From NCBI RefSeq assembly GCF_900101075.1, contig NZ_FNFY01000004.1, positions 62,001-126,000 of the forward strand: a stretch of DNA of 64,000 nucleotides, written 5' to 3'. Positions 45,786-55,022 of this stretch are shown here, one piece after another (the stretch's first letter is position 1; every line of letters starts with the position of its first letter). Made by a program: the position numbers and the translations under genes. This stretch comes from Lacicoccus qingdaonensis (GTDB lineage: Bacteria; Bacillota; Bacilli; Staphylococcales; Salinicoccaceae). Under the pieces are notes generated by a model. The model had not been told where the DNA came from and did no database searches. It worked only from the letters and a program-made list of their open reading frames with translations.

Positions 45786-47069
45786 TTATAAATCTAAATT
45801 CTTAAATTTATCACCAAACACATCACCTAATGTTGGTTGATCTTCATCAGTTTCGTCTCTGTAGACTTTTGATGATTGTTCAGGTTGTTCAACACGTTCT
45901 GTCGTCTCTTTGATGGACAGTGAAACTTTGCCGCTGTCCTCGCTCAAGGATAGGATTTTGACCTGTATTTCCTGGCCTTCTTCCAGTACATCAGAAGGAT
46001 GTGCGACATGGTCGTGGCTGATTTCGGACACATGTACGAGACCTTCCACGCCGGGTGCCACTTGAACAAATGCACCAAAATCGACAAGTCTTTTCACTGT
46101 GCCCTCAAGAGTTTCGCCGCTGTTATGCTCTTTTATGAATAATTCGAACGGGCTTTCCTGTGCCTGCTTGATAGACAGGCTGACACGTTCGTTGTCAACA
46201 TCGACATCAAGAATCTTGACATCAACCTTGTCTCCTATATTTACAGCATCTTCGACATTTTCAACTCTTTCATAGCTCAGCTCTGAGATATGAGCCAGAC
46301 CATCAATGGAACCCAAGTTGATGAAAGCACCAAAATTGGTCGTTCTGACAACTTCACCTTCAACAGTCGCGCCGGTTTCGAGCTTTTCAAGCTGCGTCTT
46401 ACGATCTGCCTTCTTTTCGACTTCGATGATTTTCTTGCGGTTTAGGATGACACGGTTTTTATCTTTATCAATGTCTTCCATTTTGACTTCAAGCGTCTGA
46501 TCTGCAAACTGTTCCAGATCTTCCACATATTCGTCTGACAAAAGTGATGCAGGGATGAAGCCTCTTACACCCACATCCACTACAAGGCCCGCCTGGACAA
46601 CTTCCATAACGGTACCGGAGATTGTTTCGTCATTCTCCTTGGAAGCGATCAGGTCGTCATAACTTTTATCCTCTTCCAGCTTTCTGATTGAAAGGATCAG
46701 GTTGTGACGCTCACTTTCATCTTCCACTTTAATAACAACAGCCTCTATCGTATCGTCTTCTGCGACGACTTCCTGAGGATGTTCAATTCTTTTGTTAGTC
46801 ACTTGACTGATTGGAATAATACCTTCAAAGTCAGTACCGTCAATATGCGCTCTAACAAACTTCTCTTCCACTTTAAACACAGTACCGGTTACTTTGTCGC
46901 CTTCGTTAAAACTGCTGTCTGATGATGCCTGTTCAGCCGTCTCTTCAGAATTTGACGTTTCTCCCTGTGATTCTTGTGAAGCCGGAATCTCTTCTTCAGG
47001 TGAATTTTCCTCGACCTGTGAATTCTCTTCTTCGTTGTTCTCTTCGTTCAAGATATTATCTGTCGTCAT
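45786..47069 (-). CDS. rpsA: 30S ribosomal protein S1 homologue (four S1 domains)
   Basis: A 427-residue RNA-binding protein (YpfD/RpsA type). After an acidic low-complexity N-terminal stretch of about 50 residues rich in Glu and Ser, four S1 domains follow (about 52-130, 145-215, 232-305 and 317-395), with typical GDKVTGTVFKVE, GATVEGEVVRTTNFGAFI and GETLEGTVKRLVDFGAFV openings. In low-GC Gram-positives this S1 protein is shorter than the E. coli six-domain form. GGAGGCAGG precedes the ATG. Confidence 0.94.
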   Translation of the reverse strand: MTTDNILNEENNEEENSQVEENSPEEEIPASQESQGETSNSEETAEQASSDSSFNEGDKVTGTVFKVEEKFVRAHIDGTDFEGIIPISQVTNKRIEHPQEVVAEDDTIEAVVIKVEDESERHNLILSIRKLEEDKSYDDLIASKENDETISGTVMEVVQAGLVVDVGVRGFIPASLLSDEYVEDLEQFADQTLEVKMEDIDKDKNRVILNRKKIIEVEKKADRKTQLEKLETGATVEGEVVRTTNFGAFINLGSIDGLAHISELSYERVENVEDAVNIGDKVDVKILDVDVDNERVSLSIKQAQESPFELFIKEHNSGETLEGTVKRLVDFGAFVQVAPGVEGLVHVSEISHDHVAHPSDVLEEGQEIQVKILSLSEDSGKVSLSIKETTERVEQPEQSSKVYRDETDEDQPTLGDVFGDKFKNLDL

Positions 47070-47143
47070 GTGCCTGCCTCCATTACATTACTATAGACTA
47101 TATACCTAACTTCTTATAAATATGCTGATTTGTCAAGTAATTG

Positions 47144-47716
47144 TTATGATAATAACAAATTATTAATTTCTTCTTTCAATTTCAATGTTACATCCTTACG
47201 GTTTTTCCCCTCTTCAACCAATCCGTTTACATCAATCGGTCTGCCAAATACCAGCGTAATGCCTTTTTGACGGTTATAACTGCCCTTGATTGCCGCAGGT
47301 ACGATTTTCGCTCCGCCTTTGACGGCAATGAAGCTTGCACCCTGCTGGAGATCCTGAAGTTTTCCGTCCTTAGTCCGGCTGCCCTCAGGGAATATCAAAA
47401 GCATATTGCCTTCTTTCAAAGCTTCGACGGATTTTTTCAATGCCTGTCTGTCACCTTTACCGCGGTCCACAGGTATGGCATTGAGACGTCCAATCAGATT
47501 TCCGAGAACTGGTATTTTAAAAAGTTCCGACTTTGCAAAGAAAGACATCTCACGCTTTGTACTGACTGCCACCAGCGGCGGATCAAACTCCGACATATGA
47601 TTGCTGCAGATGAGAACAGGGCCCGAATCCGGTATCCTTTCCTCCCCGATGACAGTCACCTTGAATCTTGTATGATAAAACCTTTTTACAATTGCTCTTA
47701 CGACTTTATATAGCAT
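47144..47716 (-). CDS. plsC: 1-acyl-sn-glycerol-3-phosphate acyltransferase
   Basis: Second acylation of phosphatidic acid synthesis, at the membrane. 190 residues with the HX4D motif in SNHMSEFDPP near 40 and FPEGSRTKDG near 112. N-terminal amphipathic region. Adjacent to cmk (one base apart), the usual cmk-plsC-rpsA order. Confidence 0.94.
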   Translation of the reverse strand: MLYKVVRAIVKRFYHTRFKVTVIGEERIPDSGPVLICSNHMSEFDPPLVAVSTKREMSFFAKSELFKIPVLGNLIGRLNAIPVDRGKGDRQALKKSVEALKEGNMLLIFPEGSRTKDGKLQDLQQGASFIAVKGGAKIVPAAIKGSYNRQKGITLVFGRPIDVNGLVEEGKNRKDVTLKLKEEINNLLLS

Positions 47717-47717
47717 A

Positions 47718-48377
47718 TTACTCTACTCCTATCTTCTGCTTAGCCAAATATAAAATATGTGCTTCGACATCTTCAATGGACAGTTCGGTAGTATCCAGCA
47801 GTACCGCATCATCAGCCTGCACCAGCGGTGAGATTTCACGGCTCATATCGAGTTCATCACGTCTGATGATCTGAGATGTGAGTTTATCCAGGTCGATATT
47901 GTTACCTCTCGCCTTTTCTTCGAGCAGGCGACGCTCTGCCCTCACTCTCGGGGATGCCTGCATGAATATTTTCAATTCGGCATCGGGCAGCACAGTCGTA
48001 CCGATATCTCTGCCATCCATTACAACACCTTTTTCAAGCCCTATTTTCTGCTGCATGGCGACAAGGTAGTTCCTGACCTCTTCGAAGCTTGAAACTTCAC
48101 TTACATTCGCAGTTACCGCCTGTGATCTGATTTCATCAGTCACATCCCTGTCGTTCAGGAATACACGGTTTGAGTCTTGTCTTTTGAAAGATATTTCAAC
48201 ATTGCCGAGATTATTGATGATATCTTTTCCGTTTTCTATGTATAATAATGTTACTGCTCTGTACATTGCACCTGTGTCAATGTAAATGTAATTCAATTGT
48301 TCGGCTACACGCTTGGAGATTGTGCTTTTTCCAGCGGCGGCCGGGCCGTCAATGGCGATATTAATTTTATTAATCAT
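47718..48377 (-). CDS. cmk: Cytidylate kinase
   Basis: Phosphorylates CMP and dCMP. 219 residues: P-loop IDGPAAAGKSTISKR near 9, DTGAMYRAVT near 37, MDGRDIGTTVLPDA near 123. First gene of the run to the HU gene, behind a clear promoter in the region shared with ansA. Confidence 0.97.
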   Translation of the reverse strand: MINKINIAIDGPAAAGKSTISKRVAEQLNYIYIDTGAMYRAVTLLYIENGKDIINNLGNVEISFKRQDSNRVFLNDRDVTDEIRSQAVTANVSEVSSFEEVRNYLVAMQQKIGLEKGVVMDGRDIGTTVLPDAELKIFMQASPRVRAERRLLEEKARGNNIDLDKLTSQIIRRDELDMSREISPLVQADDAVLLDTTELSIEDVEAHILYLAKQKIGVE

Positions 48378-48442
48378 GAGATGGTTACCTGCCTTGATTC
48401 ATTATTCTTGTTTATTTTATCATAGATTCATACTTAAACTTA

Positions 48443-48471
48443 ATAATAGATATGCTTTTATCAAGTTTCAA
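48443..48471 (-). promoter_or_regulatory. Promoter of cmk
   Basis: Minus-strand TTGAAA (48466-48471), 17 bases, TATTAT (48443-48448), 65 bases upstream of the cmk ATG. Confidence 0.6.
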
Positions 48472-48499
48472 ACAAATTTAATTATGAGGTGCATAAAAG

Positions 48500-49453
48500 T
48501 TGAAAAAAATTCTGGCGATACATACGGGCGGTACTATCAGTATGTCTGAAAAAGACGGTGTAATCAGTGAAAATGAAGAAAATCCTTTGAAGATTGAAGG
48601 ACACCTGGATGATGATGTGGACATCTCTGAAATTTATCCTATAAAAAAACCGTCGCCACACATTACCATAGATGATATGGATGGAATCAAAAAGATCATA
48701 GAAGATAGCAGGGGGGAGTATGAAGGCTATGTCATCACTCATGGTACTGACACACTGGAAGAAACTGCATTTTTTCTCGATCTTACTCTGAATATGGAAC
48801 AGCCTGTGATCATTACAGGGGCTATGCGGTCATCCAACGAACTCGGGAGCGACGGCATGTATAATTATTTATCGGGCCTCAGGGCAGCTCTCTCTACGGA
48901 TTCCAAAGACAGAGGTGTGCTCGTCGTTTTCAATGATGAAATACATACGGCAAGATTCGTCACTAAAACACATACCTCGAATGTCGCAACCTTTCAAAGT
49001 CCAAATCACGGCCCCATCGGATTTTTGACGAAGGATAACGTACACTATCACCACTCCATCAAACATCAAGATAAATATTCCACTGTCGACAGTGAAATAA
49101 AAGTTGCCTTGATAAAAGCTCATGTCGGCCTGGATGAAACTTTCTTCAATGCAATCATCCAGTCAGGCTATGATGGTCTGATCATTGAAGCGCTCGGCCA
49201 GGGCAACCTTCCTCCGAGTGCGATGGACGGACTTGATGCTGTGACAGCAGCGGATATTACAACCGTCATCGTTTCAAGGTCTTTCAACGGCATTGTGGGA
49301 AGTTATTATGATTATCATGGCGGCGGATACGAACTGAAAGAAATGGGCATCATATTTTCGAATGGTCTGAACGGACCGAAGGCGAGGCTTAAATTGATGC
49401 TCGCCCTTTCCAACCTGAAAAAAGATGAAATCAAAAATGCTTTTGAAGCATAA
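48500..49453 (+). CDS. ansA: Type I L-asparaginase
   Basis: Hydrolyses asparagine to aspartate and ammonia. 317 residues: first catalytic Thr in HTGGTISMSEKDG near 8, second in ITHGTDTLEETA near 78, and ITGAMRSSNELGSDG near 105. No signal peptide, so cytoplasmic. The start is a TTG (48500-48502) with GAGGTG nine bases upstream. Stands alone on the plus strand, with a strong terminator. Confidence 0.95.
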   Translation: MKKILAIHTGGTISMSEKDGVISENEENPLKIEGHLDDDVDISEIYPIKKPSPHITIDDMDGIKKIIEDSRGEYEGYVITHGTDTLEETAFFLDLTLNMEQPVIITGAMRSSNELGSDGMYNYLSGLRAALSTDSKDRGVLVVFNDEIHTARFVTKTHTSNVATFQSPNHGPIGFLTKDNVHYHHSIKHQDKYSTVDSEIKVALIKAHVGLDETFFNAIIQSGYDGLIIEALGQGNLPPSAMDGLDAVTAADITTVIVSRSFNGIVGSYYDYHGGGYELKEMGIIFSNGLNGPKARLKLMLALSNLKKDEIKNAFEA

Positions 49454-49487
49454 AAATACGTCCGGAAATATTTCCGGACGTATTTTT
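49453..49487. terminator. Shared terminator of ansA and ypdA
   Basis: Sixteen-base perfect arms (49453-49468 with 49471-49486) with A and T flanks, working for both convergent genes. The ypdA stop codon lies within its right edge. Confidence 0.9.
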
Positions 49488-50463
49488 ATATGTGCGACTT
49501 CTTTCTTAAAATATCTTTAATGATTCGGCTGCCGTGAAAACGGCCGTTTTCGATGACAATCATGTTGGCATCATTACCTGCGGCTATGACTCCTGCAATA
49601 TATAAATCATCAACATTCGTTTCCATAGTTTCAGGATCATGTACCGGTGACAGACCATTTCTATATTCTTCGAGTTCTATGCCGAGTGATTTCAAAAAGC
49701 GGTAGTCAGGATGATAGCCGATCATTGCGAATACAAAATCGTTCTTGATCTCAACTGTCCCCTCATCCGTACTGAAAATGACCGAGTCATCCTTGATATC
49801 CATCATCTCCGCATTAAAGTAATGGGCCACTTTCCCTTGTTTGATCAGCGATTTCAACTGGGGCAGAATCCATGGTTTGATGCTTTTGGAATAATCATTG
49901 CCACGATAGACGATGGTTACATGGCTCCCTGCTTTTTCAAGTTCGATGGCAGCATCCACACTTGAGTTTTTACCGCCTATTATGAGCACATGCTGATTGA
50001 AAAAAGGATGCGCCTCTTTAAAGTAGTGGAAGACTTTCTCCTTCCCCGCACCCGGTACATCCAATTTGTTGGGCTGACCGTAATAGCCGGTTGCTATAAT
50101 CAGGAATCTGCACTTATACTGACCTTTGGAGGTTTCTACAGTAAAGCCGTCTTCAGACTTTCTTGCAGAAGTAACCTTTTCATAAGTATTAATGTTCAGA
50201 CCAAAGTGTTTGACCACTTCCCTGTAATATACAAGTGCCTGGTTCCTTTTAGGTTTATGCGCCTCTGTGATAAAAGGAAAATCCCCGATCGCCAGTTTTT
50301 CTGACGAAGAAAAGAATGTCTGATGTGTCGGATAATTATAGATGGCATTTACAATGTTGCCTTCTTCAATCACCAGATACTCAATGTTATTTTGTTCCAG
50401 ATGAATTGCAGCGGCGAGACCACAGGGCCCCGCGACGACGACTATGGTTTCATAATATTTCAT
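49486..50463 (-). CDS. ypdA: Bacillithiol disulfide reductase YpdA (Bdr)
   Basis: FAD/NADPH thioredoxin-reductase-like enzyme proposed to reduce bacillithiol disulfide; 325 residues. Visible are GPCGLAAAIHLEQ near 12 with the family Cys, IIGGKNSSVDAAIELEKAG near 164 (NADPH loop), and IATGYYGQPNKL near 125. The first glycine of the FAD GxGxxG motif is replaced: the sequence reads VVVAGPCG instead of the usual IGGGPCG, with three tandem GTC valine codons in front. Other family blocks look sound. Partner of BshA and BrxA. Confidence 0.93.
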   Translation of the reverse strand: MKYYETIVVVAGPCGLAAAIHLEQNNIEYLVIEEGNIVNAIYNYPTHQTFFSSSEKLAIGDFPFITEAHKPKRNQALVYYREVVKHFGLNINTYEKVTSARKSEDGFTVETSKGQYKCRFLIIATGYYGQPNKLDVPGAGKEKVFHYFKEAHPFFNQHVLIIGGKNSSVDAAIELEKAGSHVTIVYRGNDYSKSIKPWILPQLKSLIKQGKVAHYFNAEMMDIKDDSVIFSTDEGTVEIKNDFVFAMIGYHPDYRFLKSLGIELEEYRNGLSPVHDPETMETNVDDLYIAGVIAAGNDANMIVIENGRFHGSRIIKDILRKKSHI

Positions 50464-50479
50464 GTGACTGTCCCGTTCA

Positions 50480-51571
50480 TCAAGGTATTATCAGTTCCTG
50501 ACCCTCGTTAATATCATTTCCGCTGATGCCGTTGGCATCACGTATTCTCTGTACATACTCCGAACCGCCATCACCATAGTATCTTAAAGCAATCTGATAT
50601 AAGTTATCTTCACTCGTGACGACATGGGTCTCGCCTGCGGATTCCTCTTCGGTATTTTCTTCACTGCTTTCATCAGCACTCTCGGATTCGTCCTGTGTTG
50701 ATTCCTCTGGTGATTGTTCCTGCTCAGAATCCTCTGGCTGCTGGGACGACTCTTCTTCAGTCTGATCTTCCGTTTCACTGCTGCTGTCATCGGAGCTTCC
50801 GCTTTCTTTATCTTCGATTGCATCATCTGCAACATCTTCCAGCATGGATACTTCCTCATCGCTGTACTCGGTTTCTATATCTCCTGTCGCGAGGTCACCT
50901 TCGGTGTTTCCGGACTCCTCTGAATCCTCACCTTCATCTGACTGGTTTTCTTCTGAATCTCCGTTATCCTCTTCCCTTGATTCAGCCATGCGCCTTTCCA
51001 TTTCAAAGCGCTGTTCGTCCAGTTCATCATTGACCTCTTCTTCATCCTGACTTTCTTCGGCATTGTTTTCTTCGGTAGCGAGCTCCATCCCGTCATTTGA
51101 CGGCCAGAAATTGCTGATGATCAGAAATGCGAGAATTATTGTAATCGGTACTATGATGATTCCGCCGATGATCATCGGTATGAGTCCTTTTTTCCTGGAA
51201 TCCTCTTCCTGATGTTCTTCAGCCGAAGCATTGTTCTGGCTTTGCGGTTTTTTTCTTAACTCATTTAATTTTTCTTTCGTTGTTTTCAATTCGTTATTGA
51301 ATCGCTTGTTATAAGTAGCGAATTTACCGGCGAAAAAGGCCTTGCTCTTATTTAGATTTTCTTTGTTTAAGTATTTTTTGAATTTATCGTAGACCTGATT
51401 GGATTGATTACTTGTATTTTCTTTCTCTTTATATTTGGCACTGCGTTTCATTGTCGGTTCTTCTTTTTTCGCATTATCATTTTTCTCTTTATTTTTAGTT
51501 TTCTTTTTGGATTGTGCCGTCTCTTCCTGCGAACGTTTATGTTCGATATCTTTATAAAAATCGTCTTTCAT
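50480..51571 (-). CDS. LysM-domain membrane protein (EbpS/YpbE-like)
   Basis: A 363-residue surface protein: basic, Lys-rich N-terminal cytoplasmic part (about 1-130), one membrane helix (about 132-158), a very acidic Glu/Ser/Asp-rich linker (about 165-310), and a C-terminal LysM domain (SEDNLYQIALRYYG and NGISGNDINEGQELII). This is the layout of staphylococcal elastin-binding protein EbpS; the location next to ypdA and fer is also typical. The repetitive acidic linker should be flexible. Binding of elastin cannot be read from the sequence. Confidence 0.85.
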   Translation of the reverse strand: MKDDFYKDIEHKRSQEETAQSKKKTKNKEKNDNAKKEEPTMKRSAKYKEKENTSNQSNQVYDKFKKYLNKENLNKSKAFFAGKFATYNKRFNNELKTTKEKLNELRKKPQSQNNASAEEHQEEDSRKKGLIPMIIGGIIIVPITIILAFLIISNFWPSNDGMELATEENNAEESQDEEEVNDELDEQRFEMERRMAESREEDNGDSEENQSDEGEDSEESGNTEGDLATGDIETEYSDEEVSMLEDVADDAIEDKESGSSDDSSSETEDQTEEESSQQPEDSEQEQSPEESTQDESESADESSEENTEEESAGETHVVTSEDNLYQIALRYYGDGGSEYVQRIRDANGISGNDINEGQELIIP

Positions 51572-51606
51572 TGGACATTCTCCTCAACCTTGAATCTTAC
51601 ATGTAT

Positions 51607-51635
51607 ATTATATTATTATTTGTGTGAATTTTAAA
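51607..51635 (-). promoter_or_regulatory. Promoter of the EbpS-like gene
   Basis: Minus-strand TTTAAA (51630-51635), 17 bases, TATAAT (51607-51612), about 35 bases upstream of the ATG. Confidence 0.55.
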
Positions 51636-51682
51636 GCATTATCAGTCCAATGTATGTTTTGTGCCAAATAAAAGTTGTTTAA

Positions 51683-51711
51683 TTGAAAAAGATGCATGTT
51701 CATCATAAAAT
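51683..51711 (+). promoter_or_regulatory. Promoter of fer
   Basis: TTGAAA (51683-51688), 17 bases, TAAAAT (51706-51711), about 30 bases before the fer ATG at 51743. Confidence 0.6.
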
Positions 51712-51733
51712 TATATAGAAGTCTTTGTAATGA

Positions 51734-51997
<264 letters not shown>

Positions 51998-51999
51998 TT

Positions 52000-52029
52000 A
52001 AAAGAGGCGGTGAAAACCGCCTCTTTTTT
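52000..52029. terminator. Shared terminator of fer and ribU
   Basis: Stem AAAAGAGGCGGT/ACCGCCTCTTTT with GAAA loop (52000-52011 and 52016-52027) followed by T on the plus side and A on the minus side. Both genes end within a few bases. Confidence 0.9.
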
Positions 52030-52580
52030 TAAAGTCTTTTCAATTTGGGCAGCAGCTTTTTATAAATGACAAATGCAACCAGTCCTACGATGATACCCTT
52101 GATGATATTGAATGGAATGATTCCCGCAGTGACGATTATCCTCAGGTTTTCAATGATATCTGTCTGGTCGACAATCATGCCGTACAGCGGAAGCAGAACA
52201 AAATAGTTCAAAAGTGACAGCATAATCGTCAAAGTGACCGTACCGGATATAAATCCGATGATCAAAGATTTCGTCGTCCTCTTTCTCATATAAATAAAAA
52301 ATACCGGCAATAGCAATGAAAATGACGCAATCAGATTTGCCAGAGGTCCAATCGGCTCACTCGCAGCCAGCAGACCATATATCAATATTTTCAAAATGAT
52401 GATCAGTGACCCGACTGCACCGCCATACATCATAAATCCTATAAAAGCAGGGATATCAGATAAATCCACAGTCAGATAAGGTGGTATGAATGGTATCGGG
52501 AACTGCACGAGCAGCAGCACGAATGAGATTGCTGAAAGTATACTGATGATGATTAATTTTCTTAAACGGTTTCTGTCCAT
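52029..52580 (-). CDS. ribU: Riboflavin ECF transporter substrate-binding protein RibU
   Basis: Membrane S-component of an energy-coupling factor transporter for riboflavin; needs the shared EcfA/A'/T module encoded elsewhere. About 183 residues with five to six helices, PIPFIPPYLTVDLSDIPAFIGFMMYGG near 30 (typical riboflavin-binding loop) and the usual LKILIYGLLA. ATG at 52578-52580 has GAGG upstream; earlier ATGs lie in resE. Starts ten bases after resE and there is no FMN riboswitch, so it is probably transcribed with the res operon. Confidence 0.88.
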   Translation of the reverse strand: MDRNRLRKLIIISILSAISFVLLLVQFPIPFIPPYLTVDLSDIPAFIGFMMYGGAVGSLIIILKILIYGLLAASEPIGPLANLIASFSLLLPVFFIYMRKRTTKSLIIGFISGTVTLTIMLSLLNYFVLLPLYGMIVDQTDIIENLRIIVTAGIIPFNIIKGIIVGLVAFVIYKKLLPKLKRL

Positions 52581-52590
52581 TGGCATTCCT

Positions 52591-54297
52591 CTATTCCATA
52601 CTGTGACTTTTCGGCAGGGTAATTTCAAAAATTGTACCCTTGCCGTACTCGCTTTTCAGATCAATCGTCCCCTCATGTCTTTTTATAATCGACGAAACGA
52701 TATAAAGGCCTAAACCTGTACCATGCTTTCCCCGTGTTCTTGACTCATCGACTTTATAAAAACGCTCAAAAATACGGTTCTGGTGTTCTTCTTTAAGACC
52801 GATGCCCGTGTCTTCGACTGAAATGACGATTTCCTCTCCGATGTCACGGACCTTCAAAGTGATTTTATCATCCGGCTCTGTATAGCGGATTGCGTTGTCG
52901 AGCAGATTATTTATGACTTGCTCTATTTTACCATAATCAAAGTCGAAGGTTACACTGTCTTTTTCCGCGTCCACTTTGAATATGATTTCTTTATTATTCA
53001 TTTCGTGTTTAAATTTGAAACTGATATCGCTGATCAGTGCCATCAGATCATTATTTGAAATATCAAGCAGATCAGCACCGCTGTCCATTCTCGCGATTGT
53101 GATCAATTCATTCACAAGCTTGTTCATTCTGTCGGATTCGTCTTTGATGATTTTAATCATTTCTTTGACTTCTTCCGGTTCAGTGACGATTTCATCCAGA
53201 ATCGCTTCTGAATATCCGCTCAGCATGACCATCGGTGTTTTCAGCTCATGTGATACGTTGGCAATGAAATCAGAACGCATCGTTTCAGTCTTGACAATCT
53301 CGGTGATGTCCCTGATCAGAACGATGACACCATATGTCTTATTGCCGCTGACGACTGCTGTATATGACACCTGGTAATGTTTATTGGTAATGTTCAATCT
53401 TTCTATCTGAGAGACTTTCGTTTTAACTATGTTTAACACACTGTCCATGAATAATTCTTTTTCGTGGTCATTGGATGTCAATGTCTTATAGATGGAATTG
53501 CCTTTGGCATTGCTGTATATCAGTTCACTCTCAGTATCGAAATACAGCACACCTTCCTCCATCGAGGAAAATATTTCTTCCCTGAGATTTTTTTCATGAA
53601 GTACGGTTTCGATATTGTTTTTAATATCCTGGTTCATTTTATTAAATGCCAGGGTCAGCTCTCCTATTTCATCCCGGCTCCGCACTTTCAGAGGTTTATA
53701 TTTACCCCGGGAAGTATTGTATGCGGCGGTCTTTAGTTTGGTGAGCGGCTGGGTGATTCTGTTAAGTAATAAAAATGCAAAAATTGTAGTACCGATGATC
53801 AGTATGCCAGTAGTGACGAACATAATCATTGTAATCGCGCTGATCGACTGGTTCACAGCATCAAGGTCACGGTACTTTATAATTTTAATATCCTCATCAA
53901 AGTATCTTGTCAGATTTGAAGTCTTGATCATATACATGCTGTCGTATAAATCATCCAGTATGAATGTAGACTCTGTCAGTCCTTCGATGTTGATCCTGTT
54001 GTAAATCTCTTCATCTATAGGCGACATAGGTAAAACAGATTCATTGTCATATAGGATGATAAGATTATCCTCCATCAGCAGATTGGGATTGCTGGTTTCG
54101 GAACTGTCTATATCATGTTCGGTAAGCAGTATCTCCTCTACTCTTTCTATATCCTCTTCTAAAATCGTTTCGGTCGAATTGAAGACGTAGCTTCTGAAGA
54201 AAAATATTAATACGATGGTTAATATAATTAAAACTGCAGTCACCATTAAAATAATGGTCAACCACAGTTTAGAAACAAGGCTATTTAATGATTTCAC
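52591..54297 (-). CDS. resE: Redox-sensing histidine kinase ResE/SrrB
   Basis: A 568-residue sensor: membrane segments (about 12-34 and 158-180), an extracellular domain between them, HAMP, PAS near 240, phospho-acceptor His in NVSHELKTPMVML near 353, and HATPase with NLLDNAIRY near 457, DTGIGL near 497 and GTGLGLYIV near 522. Pairs with ResD/SrrA, overlapping it by four bases. In Bacillus and Staphylococcus this system adjusts respiration genes to oxygen and quinone state. An ancestral staphylococcal-type system; the sensed signal is not seen here. Confidence 0.94.
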   Translation of the reverse strand: MKSLNSLVSKLWLTIILMVTAVLIILTIVLIFFFRSYVFNSTETILEEDIERVEEILLTEHDIDSSETSNPNLLMEDNLIILYDNESVLPMSPIDEEIYNRINIEGLTESTFILDDLYDSMYMIKTSNLTRYFDEDIKIIKYRDLDAVNQSISAITMIMFVTTGILIIGTTIFAFLLLNRITQPLTKLKTAAYNTSRGKYKPLKVRSRDEIGELTLAFNKMNQDIKNNIETVLHEKNLREEIFSSMEEGVLYFDTESELIYSNAKGNSIYKTLTSNDHEKELFMDSVLNIVKTKVSQIERLNITNKHYQVSYTAVVSGNKTYGVIVLIRDITEIVKTETMRSDFIANVSHELKTPMVMLSGYSEAILDEIVTEPEEVKEMIKIIKDESDRMNKLVNELITIARMDSGADLLDISNNDLMALISDISFKFKHEMNNKEIIFKVDAEKDSVTFDFDYGKIEQVINNLLDNAIRYTEPDDKITLKVRDIGEEIVISVEDTGIGLKEEHQNRIFERFYKVDESRTRGKHGTGLGLYIVSSIIKRHEGTIDLKSEYGKGTIFEITLPKSHSME

Positions 54298-55004
54298 GAT
54301 TCATTTACCTCAAACTTATAACCGATGCCCCAGACAGTATGAATCATGCGGCTTGCTTCCGGAGATACTTTGTTCAATTTCTCTCTCAAACGTTTTACGT
54401 GTGTATCGACAGTTCTAAGATCACCGTAGAAGTCATAATGCCAGACTTCTTTCAATAACTCTTCACGATCGAAGACTTTATCGGGACTTTTCGCAAGAAA
54501 CAGTAATAATTCATACTCTTTTGGTGTCAGATTAACTTTATGGTCATCGGCAAGGACGCGGTGTGCATCATTATCTATGACAAGATGCTCATAGACAATG
54601 ACATCTTTTGCAGTCGCTTCCTGATTGATGAACGTGGTTTCAGAAGAACGGCGCAGTATTGCTTTTACGCGTAACACAACTTCTCTCGGGGAAAATGGTT
54701 TGACTATATAGTCATCCGCTCCGACTTCAAATCCTTCTACCCGGTTATTTTCTTCACCTTTAGCTGTCAGCATGATAATCGGAGTCGACTTCGTGCGCCG
54801 CAGTCTGCCGGCGACCTCGATGCCATCCATCTTGGGCATCATCAGGTCCAGCAGTATACAGTTGTAGTCATTTTCCATTGCGAGCTCGAGTGCTTCCTCG
54901 CCATTTTCAGCCTCTGTAATATCATAGCCCTCACGGACCAGATACATATTGAGCAATTTTCTTATTCTTTCTTCGTCATCTACAATTAGAATTTTTTCAG
55001 TCAT
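54294..55004 (-). CDS. resD: Response regulator ResD/SrrA
   Basis: OmpR-type regulator, 236 residues. Receiver with DDEERIRKLL near 10 and the phospho-acceptor Asp in ILLDLMMPKMDG near 54; winged-helix DNA-binding domain (about 135-232) with DLRTVDTHVKRLREKL near 200. Overlaps resE by four bases (ATGA) and lies 18 bases after resC. Confidence 0.95.
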   Translation of the reverse strand: MTEKILIVDDEERIRKLLNMYLVREGYDITEAENGEEALELAMENDYNCILLDLMMPKMDGIEVAGRLRRTKSTPIIMLTAKGEENNRVEGFEVGADDYIVKPFSPREVVLRVKAILRRSSETTFINQEATAKDVIVYEHLVIDNDAHRVLADDHKVNLTPKEYELLLFLAKSPDKVFDREELLKEVWHYDFYGDLRTVDTHVKRLREKLNKVSPEASRMIHTVWGIGYKFEVNES

Positions 55005-55022
55005 TTCAACCCTCTTTTCTAG

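Noticed and set aside
50584-51096. Overlapping frames in both strands across the acidic linker of the EbpS-like gene, looking like a repeat locus
   Set aside because: Caused by low-complexity Glu/Ser codons; only the main frame has a signal for start, membrane helix and LysM domain.
52581-52700. FMN riboswitch in front of ribU
   Set aside because: This sequence is the 3' coding part of resE and lacks the riboswitch core.
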